This document shows positions 19,473 through 31,188 of a DNA stretch of 64,000 nt, piece after piece. The notes under the pieces were generated by a model. That model made no database searches. It saw only the letters and a program-made list of their open reading frames with translations, and was not told the origin of the DNA. This stretch comes from Tubulanus polymorphus (lineage: Eukaryota > Nemertea > Palaeonemertea > Tubulaniformes > Tubulanidae), in the NCBI RefSeq assembly GCF_964204645.1, contig NC_134026.1, positions 18,184,650 through 18,248,649 on the forward strand, written 5' to 3'. A program made the position numbers and the translations under genes. How positions within the stretch are numbered: position 1 is the first letter of the stretch; every line of letters begins with the position of its first letter.

Positions 19473-22063
19473 TCTAAATAAGCTATAAATAGGCTCAAAG
19501 GTATAACAGGTCTGTGAGTAGAATGAGAGGAGCGATTGATGAAGAAAAGGTTCTTCGACGTCGTAAGAGAAAGTGTTGAGTCGCCAAGTTGACTCGGGAG
19601 GACACATCGTCAGTGAATTCGTCGGAATAAAGTAAATAGCTTGATAGACGAGTCGCCGGGTTGACATCTGTCATCGGTAAGACATCTGGCTCAACTCCAG
19701 AACAGGTAAAAGTAGATCTGCCCAGGCTGAGTACATAGCACGTATTCTTCGCTCACTCTCAAACCACCACAGACCTGGATAAAACCTGACGAGCCGGAGC
19801 TCAGCCAAGCGTGTCTTTACCTAATCTTCTTAAAAGCTCGGACCGTAAGTGATTATAGATACTCAAAATGCAAGAAAAGGAACCGTTTTGACGGTTGTTT
19901 ACTAATCAACACGTGCTCGCGACGTTACGATAAAAACATTACCATATTTGGAGAGTGGAACCAAAACAAAACACCTGATTGGTCAAAAGCGCAAAAGCGC
20001 CACCCAACGCGTGCATAAATAATTAGGTGCTGACATAAAAAATGGAGGATGTCAGCACGGCAACCGGCAACAGCTGATCAAGTTGAAAACCGTTGCCAAC
20101 GCTTCCACGCGGAGTCGAAAAGCGAGAAGAACGTATCTAAGGAGACCAATTCAGGCATTTTGCCAACTCCCCGAATATGGTAATCTAAAAGAATTCGTCA
20201 ATTAATTACTAGGAAATATCATGTCGGGCATTTTCGCTACGAACCCCCCCCCCCCTCCCCCCTCCAGACCTAGACGTCCTCGCCTAGTACATTAGAAAAT
20301 TGAACTAAAAGCGAAAATATCCGAACTGACATATAAATTACCTAAGATGAGATAATACACACATACGTTGATGAAATTCATTAATCCATTTTATAAATAT
20401 TGCGCTTAAATTATCACAGTTCAATTAATTTCTATAATCTTACAGGGATCCTGAATTTAATTTTTCTCTGATGATACTGCAGAATAAACATTGAATTTCA
20501 GCAGCCGAAGAGGACTCGATGATGATGACACTGTCGAACATCTCATGGCGATGGATAATCTTCTAGCATTTTGCCTAGTGTGAATGTACATGTACCAGTT
20601 GAAGCAATAGTTGAAGCAAGTTCTTCATAAAAGACACCAACGCGATATCTAAAATGTATATCTATGTAAATATATGTATGGTGAGTTCTTGTTTTCTGGA
20701 CGATCACTGGAGTTGTACTGATAAATCCTCTTCTCTTACGAAAGCCTCCTCTCCTCTTACGAATGAAACCTTTCCTCTTTTACGGATGACCAAGAGATAT
20801 ATCTCATCTCCGGGAATGAAAATCGGTATTGTACACAATTTGGGTAAGGTAAATGCTTTAAGCAATATAGCTGACGTTACAAGAGTCCTACTGCGTCCAC
20901 ATAACTAAGGTGAGTATAGTGAAGAAGGGGTAGTTGTACCTCCACAGGAAAAAAAAAGATAGTGCTCAACATTCCGGAGACTGCAGTGGCTTTAAAGAAA
21001 TGCGAAAATCCCCGACTACACTCAGGTGTGCGACTCCCGGAACTCCCACGGCTTGAGGTGAGAAAAGTTACTGCACACAGCATCACGCCTAGGGTGATTG
21101 GCCACTCGACCCGAACATGATACGCGGTAACCAGCGCGCGCTTACTCTCATTACATCTCATTCTAAGGGACTCGGTCCCCAACACTCACCCCTCCCGCTA
21201 GTGTGACAGCACGTCCAACGCCACATAATACAAAGCCGACGAACGCTGCATCGTACATCGAAGGACCCCGGGGCCTTATCCGGTGATCCTCTACTGCGCG
21301 TGGTACAACTAGCTCGCCTCGGGCCCCTCGCACATATAAATAAGCCACAAACAACCAAAATCAACCTAAATGACCACGAGTTTAAAGGAAAATGAATCGA
21401 TGTACACTTTATTTTCATTAGAAATACACTATACGTAATATCGGGCTAATCGACTATAACTGCTCCCTGGCGTATATTCTTCCAGTACCGGCGACGCAGC
21501 TCTATCTATGTCGACACTAAATTGTGAGGCTCCCATCTGCTCAGCGGAGCGTACCAGTGAGAAAGAAGGAAATAACTCTAGACTTTATATACGCGGACTT
21601 AATTATCCCACACCGAAACTTTCGCGAAGCACGCGACTCAAGGTTCGTCATACAAAACGTTACGGGGACATATGTTTATTTCACACTATTAGACGAGGTC
21701 CTCTCCCTCCACAAAATGTAACTTAAATACTACTACTATACGCGGGCATACACACTACCGTCCGAGCGGTACAACTAGCTCGCCTCGGGCCCCGACACAT
21801 TAACATTGCACGTATAAACTTTATTTATCCACTTATCCCTGCATCATAGGGCGTTAAACATTAAACTAAGACTAAGGGACACATATTTCCCTTGGAAACA
21901 TATCGTTGTTTTGTTGGCGAACTGGCGAATATGTTTTTTGAATGTAATGAGAAAAGAAAGGGTGAAATTTTAGGGATATTTGCAATACCATAGTGCGAAC
22001 AATAAATAACCTTTCTTATAAGAAAATCGGTTTTGATTAAACCTGGACAACTCGTTTATAAGT
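19473..22063. other. Non-coding, with short direct repeats, possible LTR debris
   Basis: No gene is supported. A 25-bp repeat (starts GTACAACTAGCTCGCC) occurs at 21303-21327 and 21769-21793. Each copy is followed by a TATAAA-containing stretch, as in LTR promoters, but no LTR can be delimited. A C-rich run lies at 20245-20263. GTGCTGACAT...ATGTCAGCAC at 20027-20059 is a short hairpin. Confidence 0.3.
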
Positions 22064-22547
22064 TTAAGCGACTAATTCTACTCTTTGCGAAGACTTGGTC
22101 GAGATAAACAACTTTAAAAGTGGCCCATGATATTCGTCACCATTGCTAACTTCAAAAAAAGATATTCGCCGCATATTCGCCACTATCCTAAATAAGAATA
22201 CAGTTATTCGTACAGCATTCGTCGCATATTCGCCAGTTTGCGATGTCACATATGGAGCACGTTCCATGATATATGGCAATTCTCCTGAATGTAAAATGTG
22301 AAAATCCAAGGTAAATAAAAGAAATCTTCCAGTAAGGCCGCTTCGTAGAAAGGTCTGTTTAACCTCCGAGTTCAACGAACATCAGAAACTGGATACAAAG
22401 ACTACAAAACTAATGTAACGCAAATAAACTTTAATTTCCATAAAAATGAACTAACTTTCAGATTAAACCCTTGAAAAAACAGATGAAAATTTAACATGAA
22501 ACTTAAAAATCTAAATTCTTAAGTCCATCTATTGAACAAACGTAGTT
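22064..22547. other. Non-coding 3' flank of the DUF7869-like gene
   Basis: AT-rich, no recognisable gene. CGCATATTCGCCA occurs twice (near 22162 and 22224), a minor local repeat. Confidence 0.35.
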
Positions 22548-23900
22548 TTAATTTTTGTACCGCGAGTTTTTGTAGAATAGAATATGCTCGGGCATTCTAA
22601 TAACAGGATTGTGTCCATTAGTTAAACTTATCAAGTCGTTATATTTTGCGGCATTTATTTCCTGGCTATTTGTGTATGCTTTGTGAAGAGATATGATGTT
22701 TCTTCGAAGAGGCAAGTTGAGGGTCTGGAAACCAACCTCATTATGCGCTAATTTAAACTCGATTTGATTATGATTTCCTTTAGACACGCGAAGTTGCATT
22801 ATATCGGGCCATTTAATTGCCACGCCCTCTTCTGAGAATCGCGAACATAGAATACCGAATGACTGTGACAGTGCTTTGAAATCGAAAATGTCTTCAGTAC
22901 AGACATCTGTGACTTTGTACGGACGAGAACATGCCATTTTCACCAGTATCGAGAGCTGAGCGTGAACAAAAATGTCTCCAGTTATTTTTAGAGCTCGATC
23001 AATCACGCTATGGACTGAATCCCCTTCAGACTGCCCATGGTTAGTTTCGAAATAGAAAATAGTGATGTCTCGGAGGTTCACGCATTTCCCTAATACATAC
23101 AGCATCATTCCACATACGATTGAATTTTTGTTTTGCCCAGCACATCCATCACAAAACAATGAAGCATGTTCAAACCCTTGTTTGTCTGCTTCTAAGAGAT
23201 ATGCCGCAAGATGCGAGGATATCTCATTGGAACCTCTTCCGGCAATAGACTCGTTCCACAAATAGCAATGGCCCTCTTTCGTCTTGATATTGAAGATCGA
23301 AAAATTGTAGCAGGATAGTCTCCTTTTGTAAAATACTTCACAGCGATTCGATTTCGGAAGAAAGATGACCTGCTGAAGATCAAAGGAAGCTACCAGTCTC
23401 TTGTCGTCATTCTCATCTTTGTAAAACTGTTTTATTTTCTTTCTGTTTTTCCGAGATATGTTTTTCGTATTGACTGCGTAAGCTGTCTTTCTCTTCTACA
23501 GTTGCGTTGCGAAACCCCTCACAAATACCACATAAGTCTTTCTTAGGTTTAGTGAAAGCTAAATACATTTTAGAAAATGTACGATAGTAGTACGAGAATG
23601 ATACGCTCTCATTGTCGGAGTGGTCGTCTTGATACATTTTGTGCATCATAGATAAGGTAAGTTCGCTCGAGATACTCTTTAGAGGTTGACGATCTGCAGT
23701 AGTGGGACTCTGTACGGGGGAATTTGTTAATGTGAGCGATGACAAGTTCCTTGATCCTTTCATCTCTCGTTTTCTGAATTTCCGGCCGACCACCACGCCT
23801 TTCAGGTTCAATACATCCAGCTTTCACCGTTTTTTCCAATGCCGTTCTTACTTGACGTTCAGCAATATTTACTGTGTTTAGAAACATGGTAACTGAGGTC
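22548..23900 (-). pseudogene. DUF7869-type transposon-associated protein, frameshifted
   Basis: Read on the minus strand. The N-terminal part (FLNTVNIAERQVRTALEK, then FPRTESHYCR) lies at 23690-23880. After a frameshift near 23680 comes SSELTLSMMHKMYQD and a Cys pair (DLCGIC). After a second shift near 23410 comes the main domain: SFDLQQVIFLPKSN, YLWNES..GRGSNE, LFCDGCAGQNKN and FETNHGQSEGDSVHS, ending at 22548. This order is typical of the DUF7869 family, common and multicopy in invertebrates, with transposase-like acidic residues (D in DLQQ, D in CDGCAGQ). Two one-base shifts disable it. Its 5' end abuts the integrase of the Gypsy element to the right. Confidence 0.7.
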
Positions 23901-25317
23901 CCAGTCATCCTGGCTCGACTCCATCCTGGCTCGACTCAATTACGAGCGTTAACTCCGACAACAGGGTACGATGAAACCTTTCTACGAGACCGTCGGACTG
24001 CGGGTGGTAAGCTGTAGTGCGAGTTTGCTGGATCGCCAACAGTCTGCACACTTCCCTAAATAACTTCGACATAAAGTTGCTCCCTTGATCAGAATGCAGA
24101 AACTCAGGAATACCCAGTCGAGCAAAGAACTCCCGCGTCAATAAATCGGCAATGGTTGACGCCTCTTTATTGGGAATAGGGAAGGCCTCCACCCACTTGG
24201 TGAAATAATCGGCTACTACCAACACGGCCACATTCCCACGTTCCGTTTCCCGCTTCTTGACTATATAGAGCAACCCATCTGACATCAAAAGAGACTTCCA
24301 CCTCGCACAACTTGACGGCCTGACTTACCGCAGATCTCCCTCGCATCAGGAGAAGAGCCCGACTTAAATACAGTAATCAACCATTGGAATTCAGGATCAC
24401 TCGCCTGAGCAGCTCTTTCTGAAGCTGCGACGGCAGACACGAGAAAGCGCGTCAGCATTCCCATGATTACGCCCCGGTCTGTGCTCAATTTCATAATCGT
24501 AACTATCGATGACTGATATCCAACTCGCAACTTGTCCCTCAGGTTCCTTAAACGACGTAAGCCAACGTAAGGAGGCGTGATCAGTTCTCAACCTAAACTT
24601 CCGCCCCCACAAGTAATGAAGGAAGTGTTTCATGAATGTGACTACAGCTAGCAATTTACGACGAGTGACACAGTAATTGCGCTCATCCTTCGACAACGAT
24701 TTACTGGCATATGATATGACCCTCTCCATACTATCCTGAACTTGTGACAACACGCCACCAATTCCAGAGGCGCTGGCGTCCGTGTCAAGAATAAACTGCA
24801 ATTCCGGACGAGGATATGCCAACACCGGAGCAGATATCAGGCATTCCTTCAGTTTACTGAATGCTTCTTGACACGCTGGTGTCCAAACACGCATGATTCT
24901 TCTCTGTTAGCCGATGCAGGGGCTTGGCAATAGTAGCGAACCCTGGACAAAACGACCTATAATATGATGCCAATCCAATGAACGATCTCACAGCTGTGAC
25001 GCAGTCGGGTATCGGCCAAACCCTAACGGCACTTATCTTTTCAATATCACAAGATATTCTGGATTCCGACACGACATGACCTAGGTATCGAACTGACTAG
25101 CGAAAAAAGTCGCACTTCTTTGGCTTAAGTTTCAAGCCGGTTTTCCTAAATCGCTTGAATACAGCACGCAGATTCTCAATGGTAGAGTCTAAACTCTTTC
25201 CGAACACGATGACATCGTCCAGGTAGACGAGACATATTTCATACTGGAGACACGATAACACGTTCTCCATCAGCCGCTCGAAAGTGGAGCTGGCATTACA
25301 CAGGCATTTGATTTAAT
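23890..25317 (-). mobile_element. Gypsy element A, 3' half of pol (end of RT, RNase H, integrase)
   Basis: Minus-strand Ty3/Gypsy pol in fragments. Right to left: NASSTFERLM of the RT palm (about 25280), PKKCDFF then an in-frame TAG near 25105, RT thumb (SFIGLASYYRSFCPGFA, 24900-25070), RNase H (FILDTDASASGIGGVLSQ to HGNADALSR, 24440-24890), and an integrase core (VVADYFTKWVEAFP, LHSDQGSNFMS, HPQSDGLVERFH; 23930-24290) with D, D and E present. The integrase zinc domain is missing or scrambled between 24290 and 24420. The integrase ends after ESSQD, where a 16-bp tandem duplication and then the DUF7869-like gene take over. Non-functional. Confidence 0.8.
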
Positions 25318-25671
25318 GTGAAGAGTTGGGTTTAACGAAGAAAACAAGAAATGTAAATAGCTTAGTCTAAGGGAATAGTTGAGAAAACATGATTCAGAAA
25401 CTTGGTATGTAGTGTTGGTGGTTGGAAATATATTTCTAGTCGGAGAGTGGTTGATGGAGGCAGCAGATTCTGTAGAAACCATACTAAATTTGGTACGGAG
25501 AGATCACGTGGTTGAAACTTGGTAGAGGGAGAGACTAGAAGTTGGGTAACAAGTAGAGAGGGAGAGAGTTCGAATTTTGGCAGCCACCAGCACAGTTGTC
25601 AGTAGATCCCATGAGATTGCCTAGTTGTTAGTTTATTTTTTGGAGAAGTCATCTTAAGAGGCAATCGATCA
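25318..25671 (+). repeat. 5' LTR of element B (5'-truncated)
   Basis: Matches 29220-29559 almost base for base (for example GAAGAGTTGGGTTTAACG, GATCACGTGGTTGAAAC). It ends AATCGATCA. A possible primer-binding site starting TGGTGGAGAACCCGGG follows at 25673. Confidence 0.8.
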
Positions 25672-25823
25672 ATGGTGGAGAACCCGGGCAATTTTGGCAA
25701 CTATTAAGAGGAAAATTGAGCGCAAAAGAAAACTACAACAACAGCGAACTCAGGAAAATTCAAACGGGAACGGAAGACTCAAATACTTTGGACGTGAAGG
25801 AAAATTCGACGTAAGTTGTGAAA

Positions 25824-26958
25824 ATGAATGTGCCGGTCTTTAGTTTGGAAAACAGTCAAGCTACATCACCAGACTTTGTGAGTAAAATTAATCAGTTGCA
25901 GACTCAAATTGCTACTTTGGAAGCGGGTACAACGGTCACCCCAGACGGGCTAGCTTTTAGGCCTGATATTCACCCTCTGGGGATGCAGATGAAGATATTG
26001 TAGATCTTTTGCGGGATTTTCAAATAAGAGTTGAGTTTGGGGGGTGGAAAAAGAGTAAAGCGCTGGCCGCTTTACCGATGTACTTGAAAGGGCGTGCCCG
26101 AGAGTACTATTACTATTTACGATCAAACCCTCCGCTAGATGCGGAAAATAAGATCATAGAAAGATCTTTTGAGGAAATTTTAGATTTGTTTAAAGAAAAA
26201 TTTAAGAATGAGGACATGCAATTTGTAACTCAGCAACAATTTTACAAGTTGAAGATGAATGAAGGTGAATCACTTGACTCGTATATTAGGAGGTTACTAT
26301 ACTTGGCTGGTAAACTTGAGAAGTCGGGTGAGGACTTGTTGCAGCCATTTCTGCATGGGTTGCTACCAGCCACAAAGGCGTTTGTAATTGGGAAATGCCC
26401 AATCAATTTTGACCAGGCGATAACTTATGCCAGATTATCGCAGGAACTTGAAAAAATATCGCCGGCATCAATCAGGTCATTGAATATAGATTATTCCCGT
26501 CAGATAGCCTTAGAGCAGGAAGTAAAAGGTTTAAGTGAGAAATTGAGTTGTTGCAATTACAAAAGGGTGAAACGAGTCAAAACAAATCTCGACCGATTAG
26601 ATTATCGGATGGTCGACCATATTGCGAGTATTGTCAAACGGTAGGGCATACAACATCAAGATGCCGAATATGCCATTACTGTGGTCGTCGTGGCCATATC
26701 GCCCGACAATGTCGGAGTCCACGGCAAAACTATAATAATCCGACAAATTCCAACCGCCTACCGCAACGACAATATTCGCAAGTGAGGCAACCAACTGATA
26801 ATCGATTTGATCATTTCCGGGAAAGTTCAGTTTATCAGGATAATTCACGTGAACCGCCGCCTCTTAGACAGCAAGCTCAATCATTTATACCACGAAATAG
26901 AACGCACACAGTGAATAGTTTATATGAATTTGAGACCCCGCCTCCGGGAAACGAGTAA
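25824..26958 (+). pseudogene. Gag of LTR element B, frameshifted
   Basis: Three open segments. 25824-26003 covers the N-terminus (MNVPVFSLENSQ...). 26009-26644 covers the capsid-like Retrotrans_gag region (FGGWKKSKALAALPMYLKG, FKEKFKN, KMNEGESLDSYIRRL). 26548-26958 has two CCHC knuckles: CEYCQTVGHTTSRC and CHYCGRRGHIARQC. Shifts occur near 26000 and 26560. In the family, capsid assembles particles and the knuckles bind the element RNA. The sequence after the knuckles is Gln/Arg/Pro-rich. Confidence 0.75.
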
Positions 26959-27763
26959 GGGCCTATGATAACGGGGTGAATCAAGGTCCTATAGCCACAT
27001 CTGCATTTACGAACGGACATTCAAGTAAATCTAATTATGATGATAGATACGATTATTTAAAAAGCTATAATGAATTTAGAGAAACAAACTTCCCTTCAGA
27101 ATATGAGCAGAATAATTTTGAGCCTTATGCTTACGATAAGACAGACGATCTGTATGGTAATGAGTTTATTTTAACGGACAGGTGCGATGGGTATAATATG
27201 TGTAGGAAAAGGTCTGCTGGCGAGGATCCCAGACGAAATATGAGTAGTTTACTGTATACTGATGAATCTATGGGGGTATTCGCACTTAGTGAAAATAAAC
27301 CGTTGATGAAAACAGATAGTAATTTATCGGAAAAAGGTCTGTCAGAAGCAGAAATTAAATCGGAAAGAATTGAATCGAATAGCCTATTGAATTTAAATAG
27401 AGAAGATATAACGTGGAGTAATGATGGTATGAATAATAAAATTCGATTGTAAAATTAGTAATGATTGCGATAGTCAGATTGAATCTACCGCAGTAAATGA
27501 CGGAGAGATAGATAATGAAAATGTTTCTAGTTTAAGCTCATACTCTGAAGGAGAGGAATATTCAAAAATTATATCAAATAAGGAATTAGTAGAAAAGTGT
27601 ATACAAAATCAGTTTGAAATTGAAACTAAGAAAATTAAAAAACGTGTGAGTTTTGATACGATGTCCGAAATAAATGCGGAGGTTCAAATTCGTATTTGGA
27701 ATGTAGTCGTGTTGCTGTGTTCGTTTGGTTCTATAGTCCCTAATTTCAAATTCCTTTATTAAT
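26944..27763 (+). pseudogene. Acidic C-terminal extension of Gag or a separate ORF, unrecognised
   Basis: An open frame from about 26944 to 27452 (Tyr/Asn/Asp/Glu-rich) continues after one shift near 27440 to a TAA at about 27763, ending in a hydrophobic stretch (VVVLLCSFGSIVPNF). No known domain. It occupies the place where protease and pol should start. Confidence 0.4.
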
Positions 27764-29137
27764 TATGGAAGATATTACGTTCATTTGGAACTAAATAACG
27801 TATGTTGTATTGTATGTCGTTGCATAGTTATCATTTATCGGGATCTATTGGTTTAGCATTGGGAGTGAATTGTACCTTATATATTTACTGAAATTCTCAT
27901 ATATTATCGCTATGCCATCTTCATCTGCAAACCCGTGGGGAGTGTTTTGGGTTTGATTGCTTAGTTTTGTTTGGGTTGTTCCGTGTCACTTTCGTTCCGG
28001 CCAGAGTCGAACTCGTCGGGAGTGAACTTTACTGTTTCGCAATCATCGTGGGACCGTCGCCGTCGCCGTCTTCACATATACTTGCAGTCGCCGGATTCGC
28101 TTTACGTGACCTCAACTTAGCGCGATCGTCCGTATCCTGAATCTGAATGCCGTTTTTCGGACTTCGCCTAATTCGCTGTCGTGCAGATTGTCGGGCGTTC
28201 GGTCGCTTGTCCCGTTATAGCGCGGTTACATCGTTCCGGAGAGTGGTTCTCAATATGGTGCCGTCGTTCTTGCGATCCCTGGAAGTCACGTATATTATGG
28301 CCGGTGTGATGGATAATTATATTCAGGATCATAATATGGTCCATCCGAAAGAAATAAAACCGAAACGAACTGTGAGACTGTGCCAGTTTGTTCGTTAACA
28401 CCTATGGCCGTCATTCTGTATTATAAGCTGTCAGTAGTTCGTTCAAAAAAAACCGCTTCGTCATTGTTTGCGCCGTAATCGAATTGATTAGTACTCGTCT
28501 GTGGCGATGTCGTTTGCATTATAATATATACCTGTTTGTTCTACGTCCAAATGTTTAATATGTCGTATGACTTGTTTTGTTGTGTACTCATGTCATTTGT
28601 ACGGTTACTTGATTTGCTGCTTTTGAATGGAGACCGTTTATCGACGCGAGAGCCGCCGTTATTCGAGAAGATTCTGATTCGCCATCTAGGTGGGTGCGTT
28701 ATTGTGTGTGAGTGGTACCGATACATGCTACGTAACGTTCTTGCTAATTGAATGACTTAATCGAACTTATTGTGCATTCAATTTTCGTACATAAGTGATC
28801 AACTTTTGTGTTGCGCGTTGTATGCTGAACTGCTGCGGAAGTGAAAATAGAATAGTGGAAAAAATATTTACATATATAATAATGCATTAATGAATGAAAT
28901 TAGTTAAATGAATAAATAAATTGCCATGTATAATGATAAATGAATGATGATATTAATTATGATAATATATACTACTGATGATAATTATGTTAAATTAAAT
29001 TCCTTAAGAATGCTGTCGTATCTGTATTGTATTGCTTGTGTATTGTTGTATCTTATATTTGATCTGGTTGAAAAAAGTTAATGTCTGGATGGTTGCCATT
29101 TGTTTTTCGGGGCGAAAAAAAATTAAGCCTGGGGGGA
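27764..29137. other. Non-coding interior of LTR element B
   Basis: No gene. GC rises in 27960-28400 and falls to AT-rich microsatellite-like ATGATAAT after 28850. The expected pol is absent. A polypurine tract lies at 29126-29137. Confidence 0.45.
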
Positions 29138-29559
29138 TGATAGTTGACTAGGGTTAATCAAATAATGATATAAATATTAATAACGTCTGGGGAAACAAAA
29201 AACAAATAAAATAATGATTTGAAGAGTTGGGTTTAACGAAGAAAACAAGAAATGTAAATAGCTTAGTCTAAGGGAATAGTTCAGAAAACATGATTCAGAA
29301 ACTTGGTATGTAGTGTTGGTGGTTGGAAATATATTTCTAGTCGGAGAGTGGTTGATGGAGGCTGCAGATTTTGTAGACACCATACTAAATTTGGTACGGA
29401 GAGATCACGTGGTTGAAACTTGGTAGAGGGAGAGACTAGAAGTTGGGAAACAAGTAGAGAGGGAGAGAGTTCGAATTTTGGCAGCCACCAGTACAGTTGT
29501 TAGTAGATCCCATGAGATTGCCTAGTTGTTAGTTTATTTTTTGGAGAGGCAATCGATCA
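29138..29559 (+). repeat. 3' LTR of element B
   Basis: Begins TGATAGTTGACTAG directly after the purine tract and ends AATCGATCA (422 bp). From 29220 it matches the 5' LTR. Confidence 0.75.
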
Positions 29560-30650
29560 CCAGACAAGGATCGCAAAGAGTCATCGATGCGAGGTAGAGG
29601 ATAAGCATCTTTAACGGTCACTTCGTTCAAACGACGATAATCAATGCAATACCGCATTGATCCATCCTTCTTAGTCACCAGCACGATAGGACTGGCCCAA
29701 GGGCTACAAGACGGCTCGACTACTCCTTTCTCTAATATATCCTTAAGGTGCTTGTTGGCAACCTCCTACGAGGCCTTTGCCTGACAGGATGGGCATTGCC
29801 AGTGTCTATAGTGTGCCTCACACCTCTCGCACAACCTAGGTCCATATCCGCTTGTATAAATATATCAGCATACTCAAGTATGACCTTTCGGATTTTAGAT
29901 CTATCCTGAGGACCGAAGCCCTCACAACTACGACGAACCAGGTCTTCGAAATACTCGGAAGTGTCGCTCTCTTGATGTGTTACGGTAGCACTATCGTTCT
30001 TATCGAAGGCACAAACTGCACAACTCATAACAGGAGCAAGAATACCGAGAACACATCCTTGATGTACGGTGATTGGATGTTCGGAAGAATTCAACAATCT
30101 GACAGGAAAACTCATGCCCTCGGTGTCTAGCACACACTTTCCAACAAGGAGATCACTACTGACATGTCTCGAAGGACATGCTTCGACTACACCCCACTTG
30201 CTATTTACCGATGGGTCAACGGCCAATGCGGAAACGATCACTTCACTACGAGCAGGAATCACCGTCCTTGACGACGCGACGACCAGGTTATCCTCCGAGT
30301 CTTCGTTGAATCTACGGGAGTCAAATATCTGACCGTTCTTGAAAACGATAGAACGTCTCTTAGGGAATATCTCACAGTCAAAATAAGAAAGGAAATCCAT
30401 ACCAAGAATCACCTCCTGATTGATATCTGCCACAACAAAATTCCACGACATCGGTTGTTCAAACAACACGAACTCAGCTTCAGCCTGACCGAATACGGGT
30501 ATAGGCTCGTGACTAGCAGAGATTAACTCTGCTCGAACATCTGACAGGGGAAACAAATATGAACTACGATCCTTAAAACACTTAACGCTCAAGATGGAAG
30601 ATTGATATTCAAAATGGCGGTGGTGTTGGAGTCGCTTCTCCGTCACTGAT
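29560..30650 (-). mobile_element. Gypsy element A, 5' half of pol (protease end to RT start)
   Basis: Minus strand. The ORF 29732-30646 includes the end of an aspartic protease region (VILGMDFLSYFDCEIFP) and a linker up to the RT entry ([22 protein letters not shown]). After a frameshift the RT fingers continue at 29565-29720 ([26 protein letters not shown]). It is cut there by LTR element B and resumes at 25316. About 45-50 RT residues are missing between the two sides. The right end at about 30650 abuts the gag-like ORF1 at 30690; the Gypsy gag and DTG site are lost. Confidence 0.75.
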
Positions 30651-30689
30651 ATGGTTTTTTGGATTTTTACCTCAATTCTCAGTTAGCCA

Positions 30690-31005
30690 CAAGTTTAAAC
30701 ATGGATCTAAAAGACCTCTCACGGTTGTTTGTTATGGTGGAAGGATTACGGAAAGTGATATCCTATCAGCCCTGGGATCTAAATCAGTTCGAGTGCGTGC
30801 GATTCAAATCACAAAAACTGGTGAGTGTAGAATAACGTTCAAGGACACGAGTGCAGATGAGGATTTCATAAAAAATCCACCGAACATAAAAGACCGCACG
30901 TTAAAAGTTAATAAAGCTGACGATGTACAAGATGTTACGAACGTTACAATTAAAGATGCACCAGTTGAACTATCAGATGCGTTCATTGCCTCCCAATTAT
31001 CGACA
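30690..31005 (+). pseudogene. LINE-type gag-like ORF1, N-terminal half (interrupted)
   Basis: The open frame begins near 30690 (KRPLTVVCYGGRITESDILS) and includes GECRITFKDTSADEDFIKN and NVTIKDAPVELSD. It parallels the minus-strand ORF at 59704-60285 residue for residue. It ends at ASQLST, exactly at the 8-bp target duplication of the palindromic element. The second half resumes at 35138. ORF1 proteins of this type are RNA-binding partners of non-LTR retrotransposons. No EN/RT ORF of this copy is present. Confidence 0.7.
30998..31005. repeat. Target-site duplication, left copy
   Basis: TATCGACA, repeated exactly at 35138-35145. Removing the element and one copy restores an unbroken codon series (TTA TCG ACA TAC GGT) in the host ORF1. 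Confidence 0.9.
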
Positions 31006-31188
31006 GTAATAGGGATAATAGGCTTTCAGGCCAAAGGTCGAACGGTCGAGCTCATAAAAAATGAAAAATATGAAAATAATAACAATTTCTACTTGAATTA
31101 GTCGCGAAACTCATAAAAAATGAAAAATAATTCTCACGCTCGAATTTATTTTTCATTTTTACTCGCTAGAAAAAAGTGTGAGTAAAGT

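Larger units (their letters stand above)
25318..29559 (+). mobile_element. LTR element B, nested in Gypsy A, with gag but no pol
   Basis: Bounded by two similar LTRs (25318-25671 and 29138-29559) on the plus strand. Gag lies between them at 25820-27760. No protease, RT or integrase is found in 27760-29137. The 3' LTR follows a purine-rich AAGCCTGGGGGGATGA tract. The 5' LTR lacks the first ~80 bp of the 3' LTR and has a 12-bp insertion near its end. It splits Gypsy A pol between SLRSLSG (right) and NASSTFERLM (left). Non-autonomous or internally deleted. Confidence 0.75.

Noticed and set aside
31006-31023. A homing-endonuclease site in the palindrome termini (TAGGGATAA core)
   Set aside because: Only the 9-base core resembles the I-SceI site; the flanking specificity bases differ and no such endonuclease is encoded.
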